A DNA stretch of 64,000 nt from Topomyia yanbarensis (taxonomy: Eukaryota > Arthropoda > Insecta > Diptera > Culicidae), in contig NC_080672.1 of the NCBI RefSeq assembly GCF_030247195.1, forward strand, positions 400,103,037-400,167,036, read 5' to 3'. The first letter of the stretch is position 1; every line of letters begins with the position of its first letter. The notes under the pieces are model-generated. The model made no database searches. It was not told where the DNA came from and saw only the letters and a program-made list of their open reading frames with translations. Below, piece by piece: positions 1 through 11,628 of the stretch. Made by a program: the position numbers and the translations under genes.

Positions 1-2800
1 GTAGCTAGTTTCGCGTGTATAAATTATTGAGAAAAAGTTGTTTCCAACAACCAAAAACAATGGTCACGAAATTCAGTATGGTTTATGCTTGTTTATGTTT
101 ATGTCCGAGCCAGTGTGAAGCAAACGACAAATATAGTTACTTTTATATGGAGCGCCTTGTCGGAAGAACAAAGGAAACAACCATTATATTTCTTGCTCTA
201 GTAATTTGTCGAGATGAGTGAGTCGCAGAGGCAAAAAGTGATGCTCCGGCCAAAGACTGTGATTATTGATGACTCACATAAGACCGAGTATTCGTGATGA
301 GAAACATTTTCTGAAGGCGAAAATTGCTCAGACGAAAGCATTTATTTTGAATAAATTAAACACATGGTTGTGTGTGACAATGCCAGAGTTTCATATATAT
401 TTTAATTTTAAGTTGAGTGGCTTTCATTTTGTGTTTTATATCCTGCTCCGTGATCCACATTCAGGAAGATCACATTGGTTCTGCAATTTTCGGATTAACA
501 AGTGTTTTTGTTTCCGTCGGAGAGCGACAATCCAACGTCGGGCTGGGTATAAAGAGACCAATCGAGTACTCCGAAGTTTCAGTGAAAAGGGATTCATTAT
601 TTGTGAACGGATAGTCAGGATTTCAAGTTGATGAAGACACTCTGTGATGGATCGCAGGCTGTGCACAGTTTAAATGAATGTCCATCACTGAACTGAACTG
701 AAAATTTACTGAAAATCGGTGAGGTCGTTTCTTGTTTCTTTATAAAACTTCTCCAAACCATTCCTATTTGGAAGTAGCTATATGCTACAACGCAAACATC
801 TTTCATTTGTCATTTTTTATGAATATACTTGAAGATTAACAAATGTAGTGTTTTCAAAATATTATTAAATTTTGTTAATACAGTGTGACTTGGTCAGCCG
901 AACTTTACTGTCACGTCATACGTGTCCTTATCAGACTAATTAATGTTTCACAGAGCAAGCTACCAAAATCTGTCATCAAAGAGAGTGGAAGCGTTTGTTT
1001 TTTGACTTCATTTACTGGATCTTTAGGAGAGTCAATCCTACATGAGTTTGTATATATTGAATGGTTTTCGTAAAGAATTCGCAGACGGTGTGGAAAAGAG
1101 CGAATAAAAGTACTTTAACCAAGGCTTATTAGCCAGAGCACGGTATAAATACCTCTGTTCCATCGCGAAGGACCAAAGGAGTGACATTGACCTTCTTAGC
1201 CAAGTCACTTCCAATGATTTATTGTATACCCCTTTAAGAAACGGTCGGTACGGTTGTCCTCGTTTCTTCCTCTATTAAGATTCAAAAAGATTCGTTGATT
1301 AAAGTATTCATTAAATGTACAATTTAATAACCTATAATTTTGAATCGTCTTCAAACTCAACTTTGCACAGTAGGCATTGGCGTTTCAATATTTGCGACAT
1401 ATGAAAATATTCTTCAAATATTAATATTTACAAGAAAAACACTACAGAATAACTGTAGTGTTTTCCAGGATGCTTTTCAATACTGGTTGGCAGTTGGCCA
1501 GGAAAAATATTTCCCGCCTCGTGGATACGTGCAATGGCTAAGAGCTTGCGCGAGACCTGCTGGACAACCATGAAAACTAGTTTTATAATTTTTATTATTG
1601 GAAATAGATCTAAATGGATAAAAGAACCACTGCTCCGATTGGCGAAAGCATTGAACCGAGTCCACTAAACGAATAATTTAAAAAAGTAAAAGTTTTATGG
1701 ACGTCTGAGCACTAAAACTCTCCAAAAGTGAACGCTTCATCGCAAGTGATTGTCACGTTTAACAAAACTTAGATGTAATTCTCAATATTGGCAACCACAT
1801 TTTAACTTTAAATTATAAGTTTTTGAATTGCACCCAATTTGAATTTATGTATTAGGTCTGCGCACAGTATAAATACTAGGCATCACATTTAAGCCTACTA
1901 GGCAAAAAATATTTTGGTTTACTGAGAATGATATAGCCGAGGCAATAATTTATGTTTTCGCATCAGTTTAATGCAATATTTTCATTGGAACATAATTTAA
2001 TTTTCATGCGAGGAATTCGTTTCGTATTAAAAGGCTATTGCGACTAAAATGTTGTGACTGGTTGAATCTATAAGTCCAATAATTTCGATTTCCTGTCTTC
2101 AGTATATGTCAGTCTCTTGGTCTGTTTTTTTTTGTTTGTTTTGAAATAAAATGAGAGAGATGATCAGAAATCACGGAGGAGAAAAAAATAATCAGCTAAT
2201 CTAAGTCGCCTCAACAGCATCTCTTCTATCTGTTCTATGCACTCAGAACGAGTGCTTTCGTAATTACGCTCGGATACTTTCTATTCGGTTTGAATAAAAC
2301 GGCATGTTCAAAAACATCTTCAAAAAGTCTTCGTTACCCGCACAACGTTCAACAACTTTAATTGAAATTGTTTCTCAAATTTTGGTAAAACAAACTTCTA
2401 ATCAAAAAGGATCACAGTTTTCTTCAAGAAGTCATGCATCTCTTCCAATCTTGATGATGATTGTAAAAAAACTTGAGCTTGTTAAAAACGAACCAATTAC
2501 TGAGCAGATTAGTGTCAACATGTTTGAATTGACTTAGAAATTGTAACTGCAAGCATCATAGCAAATCCAACTGCCAGAAAGAACTTGACAGAAGGCCATG
2601 CACACTGCCACTGACAATTTTTTTTTTTGCAAAAGTATCACAGGTATCGGATAAATTGCAGTAATTTATAAACAGCGAAATCTAAAAGAGAGTATCTTTG
2701 GCACAAGAGAAGCAAGTGCGATGTGTTCTCTTTGATTTTCGGAAGCAAGTATGATGCTAAAATTAATTGGCTCACCCATATTTGTTGTTTCAAGTTATTT
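1..2800. repeat. Left copy of a long, diverged direct repeat (partner at 61.56-63.86 kb)
   Basis: Several blocks align by eye, in the same order and orientation, with the right end of the window. The stretch at about 160-260 (GTCGCAGAGGCAAAAAGTGA region) matches 61738-61830; 1490-1580 matches 62575-62660; 1640-1800 matches 62725-62880; 1860-2040 matches 62935-63120; 2040-2240 matches 63505-63700. Divergence is high, with many indels. A decayed reading frame runs through the first block and keeps similar residues in both copies (ESQ-Q-V-L-P). I do not recognise the protein. Two TATA-like words (TATAAATA) occur near 1144 and 1869. No intact gene is visible. It could be an old segmental duplication or two copies of an unclassified element. 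Confidence 0.6.
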
Positions 2801-4379
2801 TGGTAGCATCACAAATGTTATATTTAACAAAATTTACGTAAATTAGAATATAATAGTGGTTAGCACTAAGGGATTCCCTTGCGATTGGTAAACTATCCTT
2901 TAGTAGATAAACTCTCGGTTAGTTTAGTAGATTAATTCATTGGAACATATATTTTGTACAGTCAAAAAATCCATGAATTCGGATATAAAACCTATAACCT
3001 TCGTGAGCTCAAATATAATATTTGCATAATAACCTTATCGAGTCCCAACGGTTTTGCAAGAGTGTAGTTCAATAGAGCTAAAATTTGTATTTATGCTTTG
3101 TAGAGAAATCAGTAGTTTATTTGCACACATTTTACATGTCAACGAGCAAAATTACTACTCTGCCTTTTGCCATAGTTTCAAGGATCTATTAGAATAATTG
3201 CATAGAAAATCAGCCTGTCTAATGACTCAAAAATGATCAATTTAATAAAAAATAGGATCTGCAAAAAAAATCTAAATACTTAAATAGATAAATATTTTGT
3301 TGTTCTAACTTGTTTGTTAATATAGCCGAGAATAGTCTTTAACGTATTATCATTTAAATTGAAAATATTATACATTTGAATTAAATCGGAGTTGAACCGT
3401 TTCTCCGTATCTACAGATCGCCTGTCTGATTAGAAGATTTTTAGCGAATTTTGACATTCTCTTCTATTTGTATTTAAATAATTGAAGTCCAACTGACACT
3501 GAGTCCTTATGAACTAAAAAGAAATGATAAATGAAAAGTGGCAACAAACGGATACGAAACTGTGTAGAACTAAGACGAAGTCGAAGATATCGCCATAATC
3601 GTGGAAACGACGGGTCATTTCTAATATCGGTCTGTTAGTAAAGTAGTTAGTGTTGCGCATTTCAGTCTGAAGTAGTGTTCGAGGACAGAGGACACGGGTT
3701 GGTGCGTTTGTGATAGGAGATCGAGAATATCATGTTCAGCCAGAAGAAGCCTAGACACGAAGGTAGCCTGCGACGCGTGTCTACGATCTTCTAAAGTGTG
3801 TAGTCCTAATAATCAACAACGGTCTTCCTATGGTGACAGATCCAGCGGATCGTTACAATGCGATCAGCGTAACGCGTATCGTATGAATCATCGCTGGATA
3901 GCTTCAATAATTTGGCTCCAAGTTGCATGATAAGGGCACCCACCAGATGACGTTTGCAATTTCCAACGGTGAAAATTATAACTTGAACCTTTGAAAATTA
4001 CATTCAGTGTCCAGTGACTATCTTAAGTCACCAGAATGAACACATTTTTGCAACAAGTTTTAAGCCCCTCCCGAAACAAAATCCTGGCTACGGGCATGCG
4101 AGACTTCCCATTTAGACGCGATGTTGTCAAATTCTTTTCAAATGCTCCATCTAGCAGTAGTTGTGTCAATTTGTAAACCAGAGGAATTTGCTTCACCTTC
4201 GGTTGATTGAGCACACATTTGGATATACCAGCTATTTTTTTGATGTTTTATTCCGTGTAGACAAACAGTGCTCAATGCTTGTAATGCATTTTATTTCATT
4301 CGCTCTAAAGATTCATAATCATAGCAAACTGTCATATCGACTCATTCGGTTCTTGTTGGATATCATTCGGCTCATAATA
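2801..4379. other. Unassigned AT-rich sequence
   Basis: No exon, motif or mobile-element end was recognised. A less AT-rich patch at about 3540-3960 has a mixed, non-coding look and may be the untranslated part of some element, but nothing ties it to the R1-type relic that follows. Open frames here are short and unsupported. Confidence 0.4.
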
Positions 4380-4495
4380 ATTGGTCATTTTTTCAGTGAA
4401 TCGCAGTTCTTTAAAAAAAGAATCGCGGTTCATTTATTCTTTTTGAAGAGTCGATTCTTTTGATCGATTCGTGATTCATTCGCCCATCTCTACTG
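4380..4495 (+). repeat. Short dispersed repeat, related in inverse orientation to 15293-15365
   Basis: The end of this block (GATTCATTCGCCCATCTCT) is the reverse complement, with few changes, of the start of the block at 15293 (AGAGATGGACGAATGAATC). Both also contain GAATCG-type words and the AGAGT...ATTC segment. It looks like two copies of a short dispersed element. No coding content. Confidence 0.5.
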
Positions 4496-4559
4496 CCTTA
4501 GGTTAGGAGAGCGGAGCCATTTCCATGTACATACTAAATCATTGTTCGAAAGTCGTTTA

Positions 4560-5045
4560 CATACTAAAAAGAATGACAAAGTTAACACCAAAGGGGCGGA
4601 ATACTGAGAATTCGCTAAGGACGCCAGAACACTGAAGCAGCAGTGTAACCTGGGTGAGGTACACATGACGATCCGGTTAAGGAAGGGATGCGGAGGAACT
4701 CAGAAAGCGATGATTCGTTTACCGGTAACCGCTGCAGACAAGGCACTGGAGGTAGGTATAGTCACGGTTGGATGGTCGACCTGCCTACTGGGAGCCGCCC
4801 CACGAGTAAATAAACAAGCGGAAAAATGCTTCAAGTGTTTGGGCTTTGGACATTTAGCAGGGGCTTGCAAAGGCCCGGACAGATCCGGGATGTGCTGGAA
4901 ATGCGGGGAGACGGGCCATCTTGCGAGAGACTGCACGCAGAGGCCGAAGTGCTTGCTTTGCACCCCAGTGGACAGAAACGACCACCAGACGGATAGCTTT
5001 AAATGCCCTGCCTACAAGAAGGCGACTGTAGGTCAACGGTAATGA
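4560..5045 (+). pseudogene. R1-type LINE, ORF1 C-terminal part (zinc-knuckle protein), 5'-truncated
   Basis: An open frame at 4665-5042 encodes the C-terminal part of a LINE ORF1 nucleic-acid-binding protein. Two consecutive CX2CX4HX4C knuckles are visible, CFKCLGFGHLAGAC and CWKCGETGHLARDC, followed by a third incomplete CLLC. They are preceded by a segment (TIRLRKGCGGTQKA) typical of R1-clade ORF1 proteins. The family protein normally binds element RNA in the retrotransposition particle. The N-terminal half is missing or unrecognisable, so the copy is truncated. The first knuckle begins near 4825. It is directly followed by the ORF2 relic in the same orientation, as expected for this family. 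The block is visibly less AT-rich than its flanks. Confidence 0.75.
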
Positions 5046-7470
5046 AGGTAACCCAGATAAACCTGAATCTCTGTGACACTGAACAGCAACTGTTGTGGCA
5101 GTCTACGACAGAAACTATGTGCGATGTTGTATTGATCGCAGAGTCCCCCTGACAACGGTAACTGGGTGGCGGATAGATCAGAAACAGCTGTGATACAAGT
5201 TATGGGCAGAGTCCCCATTCAAGAAATAGAACGCTTATATGAGGGCTTCGTGATCGCCAAAATCAACGACGTCTTCTTGTGTAGCTGTTACGCTCCTCCA
5301 AGGTGGACAGTAGAGCAGTTCAACCTAATGCTGGAGCAGTTGATCGGTCGGAAGCCGATAGACATTGGTGGTGACTTCAACGCCTGGGCTGTAGAATCGG
5401 ACAGTAGAGTATCCAACACAAGAGGATGTATCCTGCAGAAAGCTCTAGCAAAGTTAGACGTACGATTGTGCAATGAAGGTTCTGTTAGCACATTTCGGAG
5501 AGACGGGTGGGAGTCTATCATCGATGTCAGATTCTGTAGTCCTTCATTGACGGCGGACCAAGCGATTGGCTACCGTATCGGTCAACGGAACCCTACTGCA
5601 GTATGAAGAAGGAAGTCCGGTGAACGAAAGTGGAAGACGAAAGCCTTCAACAAAAACCTCTTCGTTGAGGCACTTCAGCCGAACGGCGGGACCGAGAACG
5701 TGGATGCGGTTGATCTAAGGATTGTAGCGGCTTGTGACGCCACAATGCCGCGAAAGCTGGAACCACGCAACAAACGGCGTCCAGCTTAGTTGGTAGAACG
5801 AGGCGCTTAGCACGCTACGCGCTACTTGTCTCCAAGCCAGATAGAGAAGAGCGCAAGGCAGCGTTTCGGGAAGCTAAGGCCGCTTTAAAATGAAGGCCTC
5901 GTTGATGCGGAAATGTGCCCGAATAAGCTGAAGATAATCGTCAAGCGTCTTTTCCTAAAGCACGATCCAACTATCTGGCCACCAACGCCGTACGGCGAAG
6001 AAGAGCGAGTAAACACGGATGATCGGCAAGTGACTAATAACGAGCTCGCAGAAGCATCGTAGCGTCTGAAATCAAATAAAGCCCCCGGTCCGGATGGAAT
6101 ACCGAAAGTGATGCTGAAAGCTGCGATCCTGGCATATCCGGACATGTTCAGGATGGTGCTGTAGAAGTATCTAAATGAAGGCAGCTTCCCGAAATGTGGA
6201 AGGTGATGTTGCTACCGATGCCAGTGAAGCCACCGGGCGATCCGGCCTCGTACAGGCCCATATGCCTGCTGGATAGACTCGAAAAACTATTGAAAGGATC
6301 GTTCTTAACAGGTTGACGAAATTCACGGAAGGCGAGCGCGGACTGTCCAAGATGCAGTTGCAGGATTCTGCAAAGGACCATCGACAGTGGATGCAATTCG
6401 GACAGTGCTCGAGAGTGCCGAGAAGCCATCTAAACAGAAGCGTAAAGGAGAGCGATACTGCGCGGTGGTCACGATAGATGTGAAGAATGCATTTATCAGC
6501 GCCAGATGGGAATCCATCGATGCAGCGCTGCACAGAATGAGGGTTCCCGACTATCGATGTCAGATCCTGAATGGCTACTTCAAGAGCAGAGTGCTGCTGT
6601 ACGAGACGAGTGAAGGGCAGAAGTCAATGCGAGTCACAGCGGGCGTTCCTCAGGGCTCCATTCTCGGTCCAACTCTTCGGATCCCGTTCCACGATGGATG
6701 GAACGGGATACGATGGAGTCCTAGCACTGCGACTGTCCAGGAAAGTGAAAATCGTGGGTTTCGCGGATGACGTGCTACTAACGGTGATGGGTGAGACACT
6801 TGAAGAAGTGGAGGCGTAGGTGACGGAGATCGAGAGCTGAGGGCAAACCGCAAATAGCCCACCACAAGACGAAGCTGTTGTTGGTCAGCAACTGCAAAGC
6901 GATTTAGCGGATGCGGATCGACGTCGGACGGTACGTGATTGCATCGAAGCGTGCACTGAAGCAATTGGGAGTGATAATCGATGACCGGTTGAACTTCAAC
7001 AACCACGTTGACTACGGCTGTGAAAAGTCGGCGAAGGCAACGAACGCAATAGCGAGAATCATGCCAAACGTAGGCGGCCCGAGAAGCAGCACAAGACGTC
7101 TGCTATCAACTGTTTCGTCATCGATACTCCGATATGGGGTTCCTGTCTGGGGTGCTGCGCTGAAAACCAAACGGAACCGTGAAAAGCTGAACAGGACATT
7201 CCGGCTAATGGCGGAGTACGAGTCGCGAGTGCCTGCAGAACAATACCGTCGGAGGCAGTATGCGTTATCGCAGGGATGACCCACATCTACATCACCCTGG
7301 CGGAGGACGTGAAACGCTACCAGCGAAGAAATGCACGAAACGCAAGGAGACTGGTCCAAGCGGACTCGTTGGCCAAATTTCAATAGGAGTGGGACAACGC
7401 GGAGAAAGAAAGGTGGATACCGATACCGCTTGCCGTCTGCTTGCCGTTCGAACGCTCTGATCTAGAGCTA
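5043..7470 (+). pseudogene. R1-type LINE, ORF2 (endonuclease-reverse transcriptase), broken
   Basis: The ORF2 signature is spread over several frames. Near 5043-5150 is the start of the endonuclease with an early stop. At 5166-5600 the endonuclease core follows, including CSCYAPPRW and GGDFNAWA. At about 6073 comes the RT motif NKAPGPDGIPK, at about 6230 PPGDPASYRPICLLDRL, at 6460-6510 VTIDVKNAFISARWESI, at about 6640 AGVPQGSILGP, and at about 6760 the catalytic FADD box. The thumb and C-terminal region continues to about 7400. Frame changes and stops at around 5150, 5605, 5790, 6060, 6160, 6680 and 6830 rule out a functional protein. The element would have nicked target DNA and reverse-transcribed its RNA. 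R1-clade assignment rests on motif spelling and lack of an RNase H domain. Confidence in a LINE relic is higher than in the clade. Confidence 0.8.
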
Positions 7471-7980
7471 CAAATAAAGGCCCTGCTTCGTTGTTGGCGT
7501 GCGTGGCAACATATGCCTCTCATTTTGCGAGTATTTTATTTGTTTCTGTACTGTATCTAAGGGCTTATATTTTATTACATTACTAAACAAAATAAACGTA
7601 ACGCGTGTGTAAAACTTGCACCCGTTGCCCTACTGTTTGCGTGTAGTTTATCGTGCTCTCCCCACCTCGCCGTACGAACCGAAATACGGCATGTACACGA
7701 ACGATGGTTCCGTCCGGTAGATGTAGCCATGATGTTGCTCGTTTAGTATTCGAGCGACGAATGAGTAAAACGTACACGCGGCACTTTCATTCGCCAACTA
7801 TTAGTATTTGATTGTGTTACGTAGGAGCGAGTGTGTGCAAATGCCAACGTCGCCGAAAACCCGTAGCGTATACCGCTTATTGTACTGTCCGGACAAAAAG
7901 TCAACATGTTGCTCGTTTGGAAATTGAGCGTCAACTGATACAAAACAAACACACAGAGCTAGTAACGTTTGGAGATGCTG
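7471..7980. other. Unassigned sequence; includes a segment shared with 43.02 kb
   Basis: No coding exon was recognised. The segment at about 7733-7810 (GTTGCTCGTTT...GAGCGACGAATGA...GCGGCACTT) recurs with changes at 43027-43100, so it is part of a dispersed repeat. The last 16 bases (7965-7980, ACGTTTGGAGATGCTG) are nearly repeated at 9269-9282 on the far side of the foldback element. Confidence 0.4.
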
Positions 7981-9268
7981 GATCATTAGGCCGAATGCCG
8001 TTAGGCCGAAGGTCATTCGGCCGAAGGGCACCAGGCCGAATGGTCATTAGGCCGAATGGTCATTAGGCCGAATGGTCATTAGGCCGAATGGTCATTAGGC
8101 CGAATGGTCATTAGGCCGAATGGTCATTAGGCCGAATGGTAATTAGGCCGAATGGTCATTAGGCCGAATGGTCATTACGCCGAATGGTCATTCATCCGAA
8201 TGCAAAAGGCTGAATGGCCATTAGAACAAATAAACCAAAGAGAGTGATAGATGAAGTGGTTGGAACGGAAAAGAATGATCAGTTTTCAATGAAGGGTGAT
8301 TTATTTAGATTTTTTTTTACTTAAAATTATAACGTTTAGCATATTTACACCCCATTTTTTGCTACTGATTTATTGACTGCATGGAATAAAAAATAAAATG
8401 GACACCTAATGTGGCTACGCCACATCGCTTCAATCCGGGTGATGTGATGAATGTGAATTGTTATCTAGGTCAACTTCCGTAATTTGACTAGCTGAATAGA
8501 AGTCGTGAAATGCACAGGATATAATTTGAAAGAACAGCTCATATTAAAAAGAAGGATAAAACATCAGTGATTTAAATAAATTGAGTCAGGGAAATAATTA
8601 GAGATTGTGAGAGAGAGAGAGAGAATGTAGAAAAATATAAAAGTAAGAGATAGTGGAAGAGGGTGAGACAAAATGGCAGAGAAGGAATATGAAAGCAGAA
8701 AATTGGATTGTTTCCATTCCACAAGACTTTATAATGCATTATTGATTAAATTGTCATAGAACAGATTATTTTAATTACAGACAGATTTTATGTGCTTAGC
8801 ATCCTTCTGCCTAATGGCCGGACATTGTTGCCGACGTAATGAAAAAAATATATTATAACAGCGCCTAACGTGGCTACCCCGCATCGCTTCAATCCGTGTG
8901 CTCGGACCTCAAATGAAAAAAAAAATATTTATGATATCCAGATAATGAAAACAATACGAGATTCGTTCAATCGAGATACGAAAATTTAGCTCATACCGAG
9001 AAGCTCCGAAAGCTGTACAGGATAAGCTTCGGATCCCTTTTTTTCGGATCCCTTTCCCTCCTCTCTATTAAGCACCCGACCTAAAGTCCATTCGGTCCAA
9101 TGATCATTCGATCTAAGGACCATTCGGCCTAATGACCATTCGGCCTAATGACCATTCGGCCTAATGCCATTCGGCCTAATGACCATTCGGCCTAATGACC
9201 ATTCGGCCTAATGCCCTTCGGCCGAATGACCTTCGGCCTAACGGCCTTCGGCCTAATGGCCGGACACC
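7981..9268. mobile_element. Foldback-type element with arms of a 16-bp tandem repeat
   Basis: The left arm (about 7986-8205) is an array of roughly eleven copies of the 16-bp unit ATTAGGCCGAATGGTC. The right arm (about 9085-9262) contains the same unit in inverse orientation (ATTCGGCCTAATGACC), roughly seven copies. The single strand could therefore fold into a long hairpin, which defines foldback elements. The interior (8206-9084) is AT-rich, has no coding capacity, a (GA)n tract at 8609-8624, and an internal direct repeat (8402-8440 against 8864-8900). The flanks carry ACGTTTGGAGATGCTG on the left and ACGTTTAGATGCTG on the right, which look like a degraded target-site duplication. No transposase is present. 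Confidence 0.7.
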
Positions 9269-9282
9269 ACGTTTAGATGCTG

Positions 9283-10599
9283 CCGTTTGACAGACCTGCC
9301 TGTAATATACTTGCAAATTTCGAATTTTCCGCGTCGGTTTTGAAAGATTTTTTGAAAATCCGTTTTTGCTTTATTTATAGTAGCGATTTTTCGAAATTTA
9401 ATGCAAAACACGTGCACAAACCGGATCTGTGGTGCTAAAATATTGCGATTTTGTTCGGTAAAACCGAAATTATTCGCATTTAAAAACTAGGAAAATTTCT
9501 TAACAGAAATTTTCGAAATGTTTGAAACATCGATCCTAAAAGATCTGATGAAAAAATAATATGTAAATAAATTCGAAAACTTTTCTTCGATGAGAGAAAA
9601 CGAATTTGTGCGGCCAACGAAATCGTTCGCACTATATACAAACTTTAATTAAAATAAGGAAACAATATTTTCATTCACGATAACTTTCGTGCAATGTACA
9701 CTAAATGTGTAAAATTTTCGTTCATTTTTTCAGTTCGTTAAATAAATGAAACTAACTATTTACAATGCACGAAAATACTTCGTAATTTAAGCAACAATGA
9801 GATCAGGTCAACTTCAGTTGTTTGTGTCTAAAGTGGTAGTATAACGGCATATATGTTTGTGTTCAAGCTGAAACAAACGTCTTAAGCTGAGACAAGCTTT
9901 AACCCAGCCGAGCAAGTTTTGTGCCGATGCTGAAACGTTCGTATCCAGACTGAGGCAGACAACATCAAATCAACAGCGTTAGATTTTTGTTTTCAAGAAA
10001 AAGTCAGTTCGCTCAAATATCAACCATAAGAAATCAAAAAAAAATACTACTTTTTGAGTGAAATTGTGGTGAATCGGTTTTCCATGTGCTAATCCCTGCG
10101 AAAAATGGAGACAACAAGCAATCATTGTTGCTATATAAACTGTATAAGGTGTCTATGCTTTTAGCCAGATTTGATTTCAATTGAACAACGTTTCAAGGAA
10201 AATTTTCATGATCTTCAAATGTCTGTTTTTTTATATATTTCATAGAAGACATAAAATTTGTCTAATTCACAAAAAAAGAGAATAGGACTTCACTGCTTTG
10301 TTCGAGAGACATTGCATTGTGCAACTTTTGATGTCGCACAGCCACTGTCCTCAATATTTTCACTACTACCATTCCATTATATATGCAAAGGAAACTTCCG
10401 ATCATTATAAAAAAAACCTCTCCTGCAGCGAGATTCTATTATTATACTTTACTCAGTTTCCTAAAAGTTTGTTCGCTAAAAGCTTCATTTCAGTGCACTA
10501 CTAGGAAGACTATTCGGTTTCTATCTTCTAGCTAATGCATTTTTCCGAGAGTGCACCCGAACCACCTGTGCCCCGGAATATGAAAGCGGAAATACTTAC
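9283..10599. other. Intron or intergenic sequence downstream of the Epac DEP exons
   Basis: This lies on the 3' side of the last recognised Epac exon (minus strand), so at least its right part should be intronic. A consensus donor (GTAAGTATT) starts at 10599. I searched the minus strand for the next conserved Epac segment and saw none down to position 1. The sequence is AT-rich with no recognised element. Confidence 0.45.
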
Positions 10600-10786
10600 G
10601 GCTTCCGCAGGATCATCCGGAGTGTCGCATCCGGACCTCGGTGTAGCAGGGCAGGTAGTGCTTCTCTGATGTGATCGTTCGCCTGGTTGACATCGTCGGA
10701 GCTGGGCGTCCCGCCTGCCGTCCCATCTTCGTCCATTTTGAACCGGTACAGAAAGCACTTGTCTTTGAATGGCTGCTCCTTTGCGA
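10600..10786 (-). CDS. Epac: Epac (cAMP-activated Rap guanine-nucleotide exchange factor), exon after the DEP core
   Basis: On the minus strand a 187-nt exon is bounded by an AG acceptor (10788-10787) and a consensus donor GTAAGT (from 10599). It joins the upstream exon in phase 1: the last G of that exon plus TC makes valine, giving LSH-V-AKEQPFKDKCFLYRF. This matches the end of the DEP domain and the following segment of Epac/RAPGEF3/4 proteins (HVDQEHHFQDKYLFYRF type), including the conserved ending MILRKP. Epac binds cAMP and loads GTP onto Rap1; the DEP domain targets it to membranes. The insert between DEDG and the PALLHRGPD segment is insect-specific in length. Later exons (REM, cAMP-binding, CDC25 catalytic domain) are not in this window as far as I can see. 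Confidence 0.9.
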
Positions 10787-11023
10787 CTATTGGCAAGAGA
10801 ATAACAAGAATACGAAAAAAAACCGAGAAAACATTATAACTTCTAAAGCTTCTGCCGGATCGAAAAGGCTAGTTAGTGCATTTCATCTTGACAATTCGCT
10901 GGCAAGACCAGCTTATTCGTAGAAAACATTTCTCCTTGTTTTGCATATATTTCAAATTAGAAGAACGGTACATCCGCCGGTTTGTTTGTGCGATCTCGGG
11001 AGGTACAAGTAATAATAAATTAC

Positions 11024-11165
11024 CATGACTAAGGACACCTTCCTCTACCAGTGCCTGCCACATGCCGGCCGCCTGCGTCCGGGTGTGCACAATCGGCGAT
11101 AGATTCAGCAGCCAGTCCACCAGTTCGGTACCGGGGCCACATTTGCGAATAAATTTTCCGCCAAC
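11024..11165 (-). CDS. Epac: Epac, DEP-domain core exon
   Basis: A 142-nt minus-strand exon with acceptor CTCTTGCAG (ending 11166) and donor GTAATT (from 11023). It starts in phase 0 and ends in phase 1, agreeing with both neighbours. It encodes the DEP signature [20 protein letters not shown] followed by [16 protein letters not shown]. This matches the Epac family closely ([25 protein letters not shown]). The introns on its sides are short: 237 bp downstream and 376 bp upstream. The flanking frame differs in base composition: the exon is GC-rich in AT-rich introns, as expected for a conserved coding exon. No damage is visible. Confidence 0.93.
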
Positions 11166-11541
11166 CTGCAAGAGGAAAACGATTAAAGCGGATTATTTGA
11201 TGCCGAATTTTTATTTTCAATGGGTTTACACGCGAAAGGTTGAATGGGTTCTGGAATGGATCTGAAAAGTAATTCTTTCATTTATATAGAATATTGTCAA
11301 GAAGAAAAAATCGGTTTTGAACTCAAACGCAGGTCGTACTCGGACCAGGTTACTATGGAACGTTCCAGTAGAGAATTGAAAGTTTACTTTTATTTACCGA
11401 AAAAAGTAAACTGAAATAATGTTTTTAAAAAAGAATTAAAAAAAAAAGCTGACGGCGAAGCGCAGAAACCATCCAATCACATTCTATTGTTGGAAACCTT
11501 TCGATATGGAAATATGGACAGTACTGGAGCCGAAAACTTAC

Positions 11542-11628
11542 CTTTCGATCTTTCAGGCAGCTGGTATTGTCCGACACTAGCAGTGTTCGCAGGGCCCATC
11601 CCATCCGAGCCATGGCAGGACTTGGTGC
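11542..11628 (-). CDS. Epac: Epac, exon opening the DEP domain
   Basis: An 87-nt (29-codon) minus-strand exon with acceptor CTCTCTAG (ending 11629) and donor GTAAGT (from 11541), phase 0 at both ends. It encodes APSPAMARMGWALRTLLVSD and then NTSCLKDRK. The motif R-x-GWALR...IRDRK is the start of the DEP domain in Epac proteins, and the chain continues directly into the GTELVDWL exon. The methionine inside the exon is not the gene start; the open frame continues to the acceptor. Upstream of it the next candidate exon in matching phase is at 47727-47845, which would imply an intron of about 36 kb. Confidence 0.9.

Noticed and set aside
7583..8066. Several short overlapping open frames
   Set aside because: They run into the tandem 16-bp repeat of the foldback element and carry no domain.
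7981..9268. CRISPR-like array from the 16-bp repeats
   Set aside because: There are no spacers of constant size, the repeats are directly adjacent, and the genome is eukaryotic.
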